Assembly: GCF_001723175.1 (NCBI RefSeq)
Contig: NC_064651.1
Location: forward strand, 1,054,001 to 1,118,000
Source of the DNA: Penicillium oxalicum
Taxonomy: Eukaryota; Ascomycota; Eurotiomycetes; Eurotiales; Aspergillaceae
DNA: 64,000 nt
Direction: 5' to 3'
Position numbers and translations under genes: made by a program. Shown in pieces: positions 36,172 through 46,731 of the stretch (its first letter is position 1; each line of letters starts with the position of its first letter). The notes beneath the pieces are model-generated. The model made no database searches. It worked only from the letters and a program-made list of their open reading frames with translations, and was not told where the DNA came from.

Positions 36172-36848
36172 GATGGTATATTGCCTGGTCTATCGGCTGT
36201 AATGACCGGCTACTCGATCGGGGGAAACCTGGGGTTTTTTAGATGCCCCGCGGGGGTTGCTCGGGAGTCTAGGCGAAACACCATTTCATCATTTATCTTT
36301 CTCGTACGAGTGGGTGAAGGTTCTCGGCCTTTAGTCGCCGACTCCGGGCTCCAAACAACCTATACTGCAACTCTTCGAGAATATTGCCATTGGGTGAGCT
36401 GGCATAGATAATGGTCTGAACGATAGTGGCCTACACATTTGGGCATTTCTCATCGTCAAAACGCACGTGGTCATGACGTCCATCTTGAGACAGCCCAGAC
36501 ATTACGGTCACGGGTTCATGTCACATGTCTGAGTCAGCATGTGTATTTCGGTACTACTGAAGGTACCCGTAGATTAACATTCTGGTCTGATGCCCTCGAT
36601 TTACATACTGCATGACTTTAGTAGTTAGGCTGTGTGTGGTACAGGTCGATTGGAAGAAATGTAGCTCAGATTCACAGGACAAGCTCGATGTGTAGGCTTA
36701 ATGGTCGAGGACTGCTGCTTCAATTCCTGAGACGTAGCCGAATTGATGAGAAGCGGATCGCCGGCATGTGAAGCTCGAGCCATCTGCCATGTAACATTAC
36801 ACGCGTCACGCCTCGTTTCTTACCGCTGTGCCCGCCAACTGTGATGTG

Positions 36849-36854
36849 CCGAGG
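36849..36854. promoter_or_regulatory. FarA/FarB core (CCGAGG) upstream of fox2
   Basis: CCGAGG is the reverse complement of CCTCGG, the core bound by the Aspergillus fatty-acid regulators FarA and FarB. It is the only copy in this promoter and lies about 160 bases before the start codon of a beta-oxidation gene, where such a site is expected. Confidence 0.45.
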
Positions 36855-36991
36855 TCCCCCAGTTTCGACCGGCCGAGCTTCATTAGCCTTTAAACACCTC
36901 CTCAGTCTCTCCATCTTTTCTGTTTCTTTCCCCAACTTCTGGTTCTATCATATTGACTGAACTGGTCGGACCGTGTTCATTCTCTATACAT

Positions 36992-37008
36992 ACACACACA
37001 CACACACA
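36992..37008 (+). repeat. AC dinucleotide repeat in the fox2 leader
   Basis: About eight and a half AC units end five bases before the ATG at 37014. It is a simple repeat inside the expected 5' untranslated leader. Confidence 0.8.
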
Positions 37009-37013
37009 TCAAA

Positions 37014-39860
37014 ATGTCTGAACTACGCTTCGATAATCAGACGGTCGTCGTCACTGGTGCTGGTGGTGGTCTCGGCAAGGCATATGCTCTCTTCTTTGCC
37101 TCAAGGGGTGCCAACGTCGTCGTCAACGACCTCGGTGGCTCTCACTCTGGCGAGGGCAAGTCATCAAAAGTATTTCAAGCCGATACACATCCTCACTCTT
37201 TCCATCTCCCATTCGCTGACCTTGTCTTCTCTGCAGGCCGCAGATGTCGTAGTTGAGGAGATCCGTGCCGCTGGCGGTAAGGCTGTTGCCAACTACGACA
37301 GCGTGGAGAATGGTGATGCGATCATTGAGACCGCGATCAAGAACTTTGGTCGCATTGACGTTCTCATTAACAATGCTGGAATCCTCCGTGACATCAGCTT
37401 CAAGAATATGAAGGATTCCGACTGGGATCTTATTAACCAGGTTCACACATACGGTGCCTACAAGGTATGACGCACGCACCCCGATCCCGACCATCCTCGG
37501 CTCGCGCAGGGACCAAATACTTATAACGTTGCTACTCTTTACAGTGCGCCTGCGCCGCTTGGCCTCACTTCCGCAAGCAAAAGTATGGTCGCGTCATCAA
37601 CACCGCCTCTGCTGCTGGTCTTTTCGGCAGCTTTGGTCAGGCTAACTACTCGGCTGCCAAGCTCGGCCAGGTCGGTTTTACCGAAACTCTGGCCAAGGAG
37701 GGTGCGAAGTACAACATCATCGCCAACGTGATTGCCCCTATTGCCGCGAGCCGTATGACTGCCACAGTGATGCCCCCTGATGTTCTCGAGAACCTCAAGC
37801 CCGAGTGGGTGGTTCCTCTTGTCGCGACACTTGTCCACTCTTCCAACACCACCGAGAGTGGTGGTATCTACGAGGTTGGCGGTGGTCACGTCGCCAAGCT
37901 CCGCTGGGAGCGGGCCAAGGGTGCTCTTCTGAAGACCGATCACTCTCTGACCCCGGGCGCCATTGCTGCCAAGTGGAACGACGTCAACGACTTCTCAAAG
38001 CCGGAGCATCCTACAGGGCCTGCCGACTTCATGGGTCTGCTCGAGGAGGCCGTGAAGCTTCCCAGTGCCCCTCAGGCTCAGGAGCCTGACTTCAAGGGTC
38101 GCGTCGCCCTCGTCACTGGTGGTGGTGCTGGTCTTGGTCGCGCTTACTGCCTACTGTTCGCCAAGCATGGCGCCAAGGTCGTGGTCAACGATCTTATGGA
38201 CCCCGAGCCCGTTGTTCAGGAGATCAGGAAGATGGGTGGAGAGGCCGTGGGCAACAAGGCCAGCTGCGAGGACGGCGATGCCGTAATCAAGTCTGCCATT
38301 GATGCCTTCGGGCGCATTGATATCTTGGTCAACAACGCCGGTATCCTGCGTGACAAGGCTTTCACTAACATGACCGATGATCTGTGGAACTCTGTTGTCA
38401 ACGTTCACCTGCGCGGCACCTACAAGGTTACCAAGGCTGCTTGGCCCTACTTCCTCAAGCAGAAGTATGGCCGTGTTGTCAACACCGCCTCAACCAGCGG
38501 TATCTACGGCAACTTTGGCCAGGCCAACTACGCCGCTGCCAAGCTGGGTATCCTCGGCTTGTCTCGCACTCTTGCTATGGAGGGCGCCAAGTACAACATC
38601 AAGGTGAACACCATCGCCCCCAATGCCGGTACCAACATGACCCGCACCATCATGCCCGAGGAGATGGTGCAGGCCTTCAAGCCCGACTATGTTGCTCCCT
38701 TGGTTGTCCTTCTTTGCTCCGACGCTACTCCGGAGCCCTCCACCAAGGGTCTCTTTGAGTGCGGTAGCGGCTGGTTTGGCCGCACTCGTTGGCAACGCTC
38801 TGGCGGCCACGGCTTCCCCGTGGACGTCAAGCTGACCCCCGAGGCTGTTGTTTCCAAGTGGAAGGAGATCACCAACTTCGACGATGGTCGTGCCGATCAC
38901 CCCGAGGATGGCCAGGCGGGTACCGAGCGCATCATGGCTAACATGTCCAACCGTGCCGGTGGCAGTGGTGAGAATGAGACCCTCGCCAACATTGAGAAGG
39001 CTAAGTCTTTCACTGCCGAGGGCACTGCTTTCGACTACACCGACCGTGACATCATCCTGTACAACCTCAGCCTGGGCGCCAAGCGCACAGACCTGCCTCT
39101 GGTGTACGAGAACAACGAGCACTTCCAGGCTCTTCCCTCTTTCGGTGTTGTCCCATGGTTCAACACCAACACCCCATGGAACATGGACGACATTGTCAAG
39201 AACTTCTCGCCCATGATGCTGCTGCACGGTGAGCAGTACATGGAGGTTCGCAAGTACCCTATCCCCACATCCGCCAACACCCTCACCTACCCCAAGCTCA
39301 TCGACGTGATCGACAAGGGCAATGCTGCTGTTGTTGTCGCCGGTTTCACCACCAAGGACGCCAAGACAGGCGAGGACCTGTTCTACAATGAGTCCACCGT
39401 CTTCATCCGGGGTAGCGGCGGCTTCGGAGGTTCTCCCAAGCCCACCGCCGCCCGTGCCAAGGGTGCCACTGCTGCCTACAAGCCCCCCAAGCGTGCTGCC
39501 GATGTTATCGTCGAGGAGAAGACGTCCGAGGACCAGGCTGCTCTGTACCGCCTGAACGGTGACCGTAACCCTCTGCACATTGATCCTGAATTCAGCAAGG
39601 TTGGCGGCTTCAAGACCCCCATCCTCCATGGTCTGTGCTCGCTCGGTGTTTCCGCCAAGCACGTCTTCACCAAGTTTGGTGCCTTCAAGAACCTGAAGGT
39701 CCGCTTTGCCGGTGTTGTTCTCCCCGGACAGACCCTCAAGACCGAGATGTGGAAGGAGGGCAACACGGTCATCTTCCAGACCACCGTTGTTGAGACTGGC
39801 AAGCCTGCTATCTCAGGTGCTGGTGCTGAGCTCCTTGACGGCGCCAAGGCCAAGTTGTAA
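37014..39860 (+). CDS. fox2: Peroxisomal multifunctional beta-oxidation enzyme Fox2
   Basis: Fox2 carries out the second and third steps of peroxisomal fatty-acid beta-oxidation (2-enoyl-CoA hydratase 2 and 3R-hydroxyacyl-CoA dehydrogenase). Exons 37014-37169, 37237-37464 and 37545-39860 give 899 residues. There are two tandem short-chain dehydrogenase domains: the first opens [18 protein letters not shown] and has YSAAK; the second, from about residue 312, opens [15 protein letters not shown] and has YAAAK. A hydratase-2 (MaoC/hot-dog) domain follows from about residue 770, with [17 protein letters not shown] and the block [11 protein letters not shown]. The chain ends in AKL, a type 1 peroxisomal targeting signal. 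Codon use is strongly biased to C-ending codons, as in highly expressed genes. The upstream FarA-type core agrees with fatty-acid induction. Confidence 0.97.
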
Positions 39861-40543
39861 AATATCGGAGAGAGTTCTCCGACCACGCGAAACGTTCTGG
39901 GGGTGTGAGCCGAGTATTTCTTCCGCTCGGGCTGTATCTTCTTTATTTGTATATCCATAGCCTATTTGTTCCTTTCATTGGGTTCATGACCTTCGATACC
40001 TCTTTATTGAATAAATTGTCAATTTCAGTTTCAACTTGAAATTCGAATGACCGTGCAGCCATTCTGTAGCCTTGTTCTCTGAGAACTGAAAGCAACTATG
40101 TGTTCTGGCTTGTTTTCCACCCCTAGAATGCAGAGATCCTCTCTCGTTCGAAAAGAGCGATGCATTTCAAGCTGAGACCAAGACTGATACCGAGACTGAG
40201 TTCCATCAAGCATTTGACCAACGGAGAGAGAGAGAAGACTTCTCCCTTCTGCCGATGGACCGAGTCTCGAGAAAGTGCGAAGAACCTGAATCCGCATCTT
40301 CCTCGGACAGGAGCCACTTCCCGTCTGACGACGTGGACCGGACTGAATCTTATGTAAACCCGCAACTCACCTGCCTGGACTTGGTCCTTCATTCCTCAAC
40401 TCCGTTCATTGCATCTTTCCGTATCCATCATACTTTTGCTCTACATTCCTTACCCAAAATCAAAGGAAAAAGCCACTTTGCGATCCTCTCATTAGCCATT
40501 TCTATCCTGGTCGACGATGTAGCAGCATTTCCAAGCTTCCACG
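39861..40543. other. Intergenic between fox2 and the RBR ligase
   Basis: Tandem plus-strand genes flank this 683 bases. It should contain the fox2 3' untranslated region (an AATAAA-like ATTGAATAAATTG lies near 40005) and the ligase promoter. Nothing else is visible. Confidence 0.55.
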
Positions 40544-42886
40544 ATGGTACTTTCGCTGCCGGTACCGAGCTTCTCCAGATCCTCCCCGCCACGCCCCGCT
40601 GATGACACGTCTGTCTCTCAAGATCGCCGACAACGCGGATCAGCTTCGTCCGCAAGCTCTTCTTCCAGCCGAAGCACTTGGAAATCGCCTTTACTCGGAT
40701 CCTCTGCTTCGAGCACCTCGACGGCATCGAAACCTCCTTCTATCACGCTGAGCGAAGCACTCCGGAACAATCCTTTCGGTAGCACGTCACGCTCCCGCTC
40801 GCTACAGTCTTCTGTTCAACATGTGGGGAACGACAAAGACGAGCAAGATGAACTCAACAACGCTCTTGAAATATTAGCCTCTACCTTCCCAGACATCCGC
40901 ATCGAGGTATTCCGGGAGCTACTGCTACGCTTCGATGGGGAGAGCAGGCTCCATGTGTGTGTTGATCAATTACTTCGGCACAAGGAGAAATGGGTCGAGG
41001 GCCGATGGAATGTTCCTGGGGGTCAGAGTTCCGCGTCAGAACAGCAAAGCGTCCAACCTGCTGAGACAGACGGTCCTGGGAACCAGACGGGCGTTCCGGT
41101 CGAGGAGCGCTTTCGGTCGGTGGAATACAAGACGGCAGTTCAGACAGCCTTGACCAGGGAATTCGGTAGTCTGAGCAAAAGCACCATCGCTGCCGTCCTG
41201 GCTGAAGTCAACTTCAGCTATTGGCGTGCGCGCCCCACGCTACGAGATCTATCGGGACGGACTTGGCGCGCGACCTTCAATAACATTTTGACCTTTCGTC
41301 GCAAGAAAGATCGAGACGAGCATCCACTTATGCTGTGGCAACGCCATGCAGATGGCGAGCTGACCCCTTCGTTGAAAGAGACCGGTTCTACCGAGCTGGA
41401 TGCGGAACTGCACGCCATTCTACTCGCGCCTTTATTACATCAAAAGCGCGAGAACCAAGAGTCCAATGACTTTCGTCTTGCATCAGAATTCAATGAGTTG
41501 GAGGCCAAGGCTTTGGGCTCTCTGTATGAATGCGAGTGCTGTCTTTCCGATGTTGTCTTTGAGCAGATTGGAACCTGCACTTCCAATGGTCATGTGATTT
41601 GCTATCATTGTATTCAGCGGACAGTACAAGAGGCAATCTTTGGTCAAGGATGGGCCAAATCAGTGGACATGCGTCGATCGACATTGAAGTGTCTGGCTCC
41701 ACTGTCCAGTGGCACCTGTGATGGCTCGTTACCCGCAGCAGTGGTCAAACAGGCTGTTCTTCTCGACAAGGCCGGCGACGAGACGTATGCCAGGTTTGAG
41801 GGTCGAGTGGCTTCGGAAGCCTTGCTCAAATCTCGGATGAAGCTCGTTCGCTGTCCATTCTGCTCCTATGCGGAAGCGGATCCCGTCTACCACCCCTCCT
41901 CTCGTAACGTCCGCTGGCAGGTTCGTCGTGGTGGGAACATGATGTCCTCGATTCTTACGACTCTCTTTTTACTTGATTTAGTGCCTTTGCTTTTAATTAC
42001 GTGTCTTGTGCTTCTGATGGTGAATCCCTCCTCAATTTCGTCTCTTCGTGAGAACGCGATCCGACATGTCTGTCTCCGAACACGGTCTAAACGATTCACG
42101 TGCGCCAATCCGGCCTGCCAACGTGTAAGCTGTATGACGTGTCAAAAGGCCTGGCGCGATCCTCACGTCTGCCATGAACCACTTTTGCTAGACCTCCGAG
42201 CCACGGTTGAGGCCGCTCGGACGGCAGCAGTGAAGCGAACTTGCCCACGCTGTGGTCTCTCCTTTGTCAAATCTTCGGGCTGCAACAAGCTCACCTGCGT
42301 TTGTGGGTATTCAATGTGCTATCTGTGTCGCAAGAGACTCGGCCCGCGAACTCCACCTGCACCCGCAAGTGGACGGCGCGGGTTTGACCGCCAGCGGCCT
42401 GACGCCGCGGATGGTCCTGCTGATGGTGATCTCCTTGAAGAAGACCATGCGGCTGGGAATGAGCAGGATGAAAATGAAGAGCCGGAAGGGTATGAACACT
42501 TTTGCCAGCACTTTCGCTTTAATCCTGGGTCTCCATGCACTGCGTGCACCAAATGTGAACTGTACAGGGCGGAAGACGAAGAATCTGTTGCGCGCCAGGC
42601 TGGCGACCAAGCTGAGCGGGAGTGGCATCTTCGACAGAAGCAGTCCAGCTCCAATGAGTCGACGCCGGAGATGCAATCACACAGCGTGAACTATGATCTC
42701 TCGGTGGGGCCTGCCAGCCACACCTCCGGTCTCCCTTCCTCGGGTGTCATGTGGGATCTTCAGCTCACTGGAAAACCGTGGCGATATTGGATGAACGATG
42801 TATGGGTAGACGGACGTTGGAAGTCTGAAGGTCAACGATTTGTCAATTGGGTCGCGGAGCGAGTCATTGTTATTGATGGGGTGTGA
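40544..42886 (+). CDS. RBR-type E3 ubiquitin ligase with membrane-like insert (RNF216-like)
   Basis: A single exon gives 780 residues. RBR ligases receive ubiquitin from an E2 onto a RING2 cysteine before passing it to substrate. RING1 starts near residue 326 (CECCLSDV and the block GHVICYHCIQ). The IBR begins at about residue 440 (RCPFCSYAEADP) and continues at about 521 (CANPACQRVSCMTCQKAWRD). RING2 is CPRCGLSFVKSSGCNKLTC near residues 567-585, with Cys580 in the position of the RNF216 catalytic cysteine. Between the two halves of the IBR lie about 60 extra residues with a strongly hydrophobic stretch (SSILTTLFLLDLVPLLLITC and on). There is no stop or splice consensus to make this an intron. 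The N-terminal 200 residues are Ser-rich, and the chain continues past RING2 to a conserved FCQHF block. Confidence 0.9.
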   Translation: MVLSLPVPSFSRSSPPRPADDTSVSQDRRQRGSASSASSSSSRSTWKSPLLGSSASSTSTASKPPSITLSEALRNNPFGSTSRSRSLQSSVQHVGNDKDEQDELNNALEILASTFPDIRIEVFRELLLRFDGESRLHVCVDQLLRHKEKWVEGRWNVPGGQSSASEQQSVQPAETDGPGNQTGVPVEERFRSVEYKTAVQTALTREFGSLSKSTIAAVLAEVNFSYWRARPTLRDLSGRTWRATFNNILTFRRKKDRDEHPLMLWQRHADGELTPSLKETGSTELDAELHAILLAPLLHQKRENQESNDFRLASEFNELEAKALGSLYECECCLSDVVFEQIGTCTSNGHVICYHCIQRTVQEAIFGQGWAKSVDMRRSTLKCLAPLSSGTCDGSLPAAVVKQAVLLDKAGDETYARFEGRVASEALLKSRMKLVRCPFCSYAEADPVYHPSSRNVRWQVRRGGNMMSSILTTLFLLDLVPLLLITCLVLLMVNPSSISSLRENAIRHVCLRTRSKRFTCANPACQRVSCMTCQKAWRDPHVCHEPLLLDLRATVEAARTAAVKRTCPRCGLSFVKSSGCNKLTCVCGYSMCYLCRKRLGPRTPPAPASGRRGFDRQRPDAADGPADGDLLEEDHAAGNEQDENEEPEGYEHFCQHFRFNPGSPCTACTKCELYRAEDEESVARQAGDQAEREWHLRQKQSSSNESTPEMQSHSVNYDLSVGPASHTSGLPSSGVMWDLQLTGKPWRYWMNDVWVDGRWKSEGQRFVNWVAERVIVIDGV

Positions 42887-44972
42887 AGCGCATGCAGATG
42901 GAGACTTGCCTACTATTTTTACTCGTTGGGGAATTTGTTCTTGTTTCTGGCGGCGTTTCGGAGACTGGTGTGACGGTGAAAGGTAGATTTCTCGGGAGCC
43001 TTTTTTTTTTCTTTGATTTCGCTTTTGCTTTTCATTGACACGCGGGGCACTCAATTACGATTGATACAATGGGTGTCGTCATCGGGCATTCTTTGACGAC
43101 TTGACGAGTTTGATAAAAGATTTGAGCTTTTAGCCTCTCTATTGCACTTGGTTGCTTCTTGCTTCCTGGCCATTCTCTACTCTGTGATACTTTGCTGCCG
43201 GATGGCTTCATACAAGCAGTTTTTTGAATCATCGCCAGGATCTTACCATAGCAATGTGCTTAGGAAGGTTGTCTAGGCTCACAGTGACCTGGGACAATGG
43301 ATCCAACATGGATGGGGAAAATGCCTCGGGACCCTGCCTGTTACGAGCCAGAATGTTCCCCCAGTAGCAAGTAGCTATGTAGACTACGAGAGAAATGCGA
43401 GGCCTCGTCCATAGCCAATAGCCGGAAGCATGTCTGCCGTGGATCTGAATGCTCTGATCACTTCTATCATACAACCTGGATTACGAGAGCAATCGCTCGA
43501 GACTCTGCGCTTCTATCTATACTTTGTGTCTATCCAATTCACTTTGAAACGTGATATCTTTCTGCACAGTGGATTAAATCCTACGTAATTGACCCAGGCA
43601 CGACTCGATTCTCAATCGAAGCATCAAATAACGACACACGCGATCCTTGATATCGGCGAAGGTGAATAAAACAACCCATTTGAAAAAAGAGAACATAAGA
43701 AGAAGAAAAAAAGACTCCTCCATCCTTTCCATACTTCGCCCCCAACGCCATCGTCACACGTTCTAAACTGTTCATCGTTCATCATGAAACCCATTTTCCC
43801 ATTTCGGAATTTGCAATTTCCTCCTACCCTTCCCCCTACCACCCCCTTGGCTGTGAGTGAAGTTGAGGTCGATCATCTGTGTTGTAGTATCTGCCCAAGT
43901 AATGATCGTCTTGTCTTCCCGCACACGCGAAACATCCACCTGGGGACTATGATGAAAAAAGCAGAGTAATGCGTTTGGCAATCCAATTTTAGCCCCCACG
44001 CGATATGGCCCCCCGACTCCAGGTTCCGAATCTGCCAGGCCATTCCGGGCAGCGGATGCAATCCTACTTATTTCCTATTGAAATACTGTGAGTAATAAAT
44101 CAGGTTAATGGATGTTGCGCCCAGTTTCGGGGGGCGAAGTGTTTCGGCTGTGTTTAGTCGATAGGTCAATCACTCTGTCGTGCTTGTCCACTCATCAACT
44201 GGGCTTTTGGCACCGTGTTCTGTGTGTGGATCAACGACGCCTTGTCGGAGTGACACTGTGATGGGCTGGGGGACAAAAGGTTTCGACCTGATAGGCAGAA
44301 TTGTCGCCGAGCTATCGATCTTGAAAATACCCCCCTGCGGATTACATCTTGTGCATAGTTGGCATACTGTTTGCGTTGCTTAGGCCTAGAATTTGTCTGT
44401 ACGTCGAGAAAGATTTTCCCTGCCATTATCTGCTATTTCTTGGTTACTGCCTCAGCGTTTGTCTTTTCTCTGTTGTAGGTCGCCTATAGTTTTATTCATT
44501 CTATCATAAGGCGGCGGTAGGATAACCTAAATTCCAAAATTCTATCCACCACCCAACCACATCGGTTTACCCTGGCTTGACTCGCTTATATCGCAAGAAG
44601 AAAATTCGGCTGAACCAAGATGAACCACAATTCAATAAGGGGAAGGAGGCATAAGAAATACCACCGGCCTCTGACTTAAGTTTGAACCCAACAACTCAGC
44701 TGAACTGTATTGGGTCGTCTACGCTATCGGTCGGTGACATGGCGGCACGCTCTTGCTAAATGAAAACGGTCGCGCTGTGACTCTCAAGGCGTACCATCGA
44801 AGAATTCTCTCCCCTCATTTCTGTTCGATATTGAGCATGTGATTCTGCCGGTTCCTGAGGCAGACCAGCTAGCTTAGATGAAACCTCACCAGTAGCAATC
44901 TCGCCATTCTTTTCTCCCCCCTCCTTTCGCTACTCCTACCTTCTGTGCCACTTCCCATCAATCTCCGGCTCA
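42887..44972. other. Gene-free region, 2.1 kb
   Basis: This is among the longest stretches here without a convincing gene. Open frames are short and overlap on both strands. A C-box-like TATGATGA near 43948 has no partner D box. I saw no transposon end, repeat or tRNA. Confidence 0.5.
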
Positions 44973-45863
44973 ATGGAACTTCAAGAAAAGCATTTTGATT
45001 TTTTCTCTCAACTTCCTACCGAGCTAAGACTTCTCATCTGGCGTCTGTGCCTCCCCAACCGTGTCCCGGAATTAGACTATCCATGGGTGCGAAGTGTAGA
45101 CTTCGACCCCTTGCACCCGACATGTCGATTGATGCATACGACTGACCTCGACCGGAAAGCACCAGTGCTTACTCGTGTGTGTCATGAATCTCGCTTGGTC
45201 GCTTTCGAAACCGGTGGTTATCGGGATCATGCGCGTTCTGAGCTATGGAATTCTAATCTCTTAGTGAGAAAGAAATCATGGCTCGATCCCCGTCGAGATA
45301 CGATTGACTTAAACTGGACTCCTAGCGATCCTGCTGGGTACAATGGACCAGGAAGTGCTCTTGATTATCTAGCATGGAAGGCGACTGAAGCTCGCCGAGG
45401 TTCCTTTATGTTCGACTATCTTGGTCCATACTTCGATGGAGAAGGAGTCAGTCTTGACGAGCGGATTGGAGTCGTGCAGAAACTACAAAACGCATTTGTT
45501 GTAATGAAAATCGTTGTAGTGCATACTACAGTCCAAATTGTGACGAAGTCGGGCTTATTCGGACTTCTCGGTGACGCCTTTGTTCAACTGATCGATGTGA
45601 CTGACGAATCGAGACTCGACGCCCTCTTCAAGTTCGCCGAGGAGTGTGAATCCGACACCACCGGGCCCATTGCTTGCAAGCAAGACTTTTGCAGAAAATC
45701 TGCGGATTCATATTCCAAAACGCTGAAAGAAAAGCTTGCGAGCACCTTGGGTCAGAGCTTGTCTTTGTCTTTGCGACCGGCCATCATGTTCAGATTTTGT
45801 CCTCACTTTTGCAACCATAGTAGTCTCCATCGATGGAAATTGTTCTATGAATCGAAGCGATAA
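44973..45863 (+). CDS. 2EXR-domain protein
   Basis: One exon gives 296 residues. The N-terminus has the 2EXR/F-box-like pattern FDFFSQLPTELRLLIWRLCL followed by CHESRLVA, found in a large family of filamentous-fungal proteins of unknown function. No signal peptide or membrane segment is seen. The start is the ATG two residues before the EKHFDFF block. The last 25 codons overlap an open frame on the opposite strand (45790-46086), so the true 3' end may be changed by an intron. The family varies greatly in number between species. Confidence 0.7.
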   Translation: MELQEKHFDFFSQLPTELRLLIWRLCLPNRVPELDYPWVRSVDFDPLHPTCRLMHTTDLDRKAPVLTRVCHESRLVAFETGGYRDHARSELWNSNLLVRKKSWLDPRRDTIDLNWTPSDPAGYNGPGSALDYLAWKATEARRGSFMFDYLGPYFDGEGVSLDERIGVVQKLQNAFVVMKIVVVHTTVQIVTKSGLFGLLGDAFVQLIDVTDESRLDALFKFAEECESDTTGPIACKQDFCRKSADSYSKTLKEKLASTLGQSLSLSLRPAIMFRFCPHFCNHSSLHRWKLFYESKR

Positions 45864-46558
45864 TTCGGAGGGGGACTGAAGTCATGTCGCCAATTCGGGC
45901 ATCACCAAGGAGGTTGAATGCCCTACGAGCCTTGTGAAGCCGGTCTTTAAATTTGTCCTCGGGTTCGTAGTATCGTCGATCCCGAATGACGCTAAGGACA
46001 TTCACCATGACTTCAAGGTATCTTGGCGTTGCACCCTCTTGAAAGATGGATGGGAAGAGCCCAGCTGCTAGGGTATTTAGCTCCAAATGTAGGGAAGATT
46101 GGGTAAACTATGGTATTTATACGATACGTATTGTAGAGATAGACAGTCTACTTATTGCTTGTTAGCCTCCTCTCTGCCAGACGCATCTAGTATGTAGAGA
46201 TCTTGGGTTTCTTGGAGAGGGCGCATGTAGAGACATGCGGAACCAATCGTCTAGGAATACTGTGGCTAAGGTTGAAAAGCTACTCCTTAAGTTACTTGCC
46301 GCCCCGGTCTATTAGCCATCGGGTGACCATACGGCCTATGTGACATTTCTGGTGTAGAAGCTTAAGAAAGATGCTAATGCCACAACGAGTGGCCCCAAAC
46401 TCCCCCTGTTCACGGCGGGCGATTATTCGGACGATTTCTCGGCCGACGGGACAAGGTTGTACACTTGTGATGGACGACCAGGCTATCATCCAGCTGACGG
46501 CGTTACTATCAATAGAGAACCTGAGACTGTGGAACAGAATTTCATAAAGAGTCTCCAA
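45790..46558 (-). pseudogene. Probable gene relic, two exon-like blocks on the minus strand
   Basis: Two open blocks (46558-46292 and 46086-45790) read like protein rather than noise, for example SWMIAWSSITSVQPCPVGRE and RYLEVMVNVLSVIRDRRYYE. They can be joined in frame through a GC-AG intron with donor GCAAGT (46304-46299) and acceptor CCTAG (46069-46065). There is no in-frame ATG at the upstream end; a TAA closes that frame just before 46558, so a start is missing. I do not recognise the family. Its 3' end overlaps the 2EXR gene. Either it is a decayed gene or the true 5' exon was missed. Confidence 0.35.
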
Positions 46559-46731
46559 AGTCCATCTTTAATTTCTCAAATGTATAAAGTCTAGATGGGC
46601 CGGACGTCACAACTTACTATCCGCTACAATCTCAACCACCATTCCGCTACTCAAACCCCCTCACCTCTCATCTTTCCACTTGCACTTGCTGACTCCAACT
46701 CTATGAACTATATCCTCAATAGCCAAGAATC

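Larger units (their letters stand above)
36172..37013. promoter_or_regulatory. Divergent promoter region of the kinase and fox2
   Basis: This 842-base stretch holds both promoters. A CCGAGG hexamer, the core recognised by the fatty-acid regulators FarA/FarB in Aspergillus, lies at 36849-36854. A CA repeat runs up to the fox2 ATG. Confidence 0.55.

Noticed and set aside
38490..39662. 390-codon open frame antisense to fox2
   Set aside because: It is a by-product of strong C-ending codon bias in fox2; composition is Val/Gly/Leu-rich with no domain, and the sense gene is certain.
41890..42070. RBR insert interpreted as a retained intron
   Set aside because: No consensus donor, branch site or acceptor flanks it in frame, and it has no stop codon.
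43940..43990. C-box-like TATGATGA in the 43-45 kb gene-free region
   Set aside because: No D box at a suitable distance and no terminal stem, so a second snoRNA is not supported.
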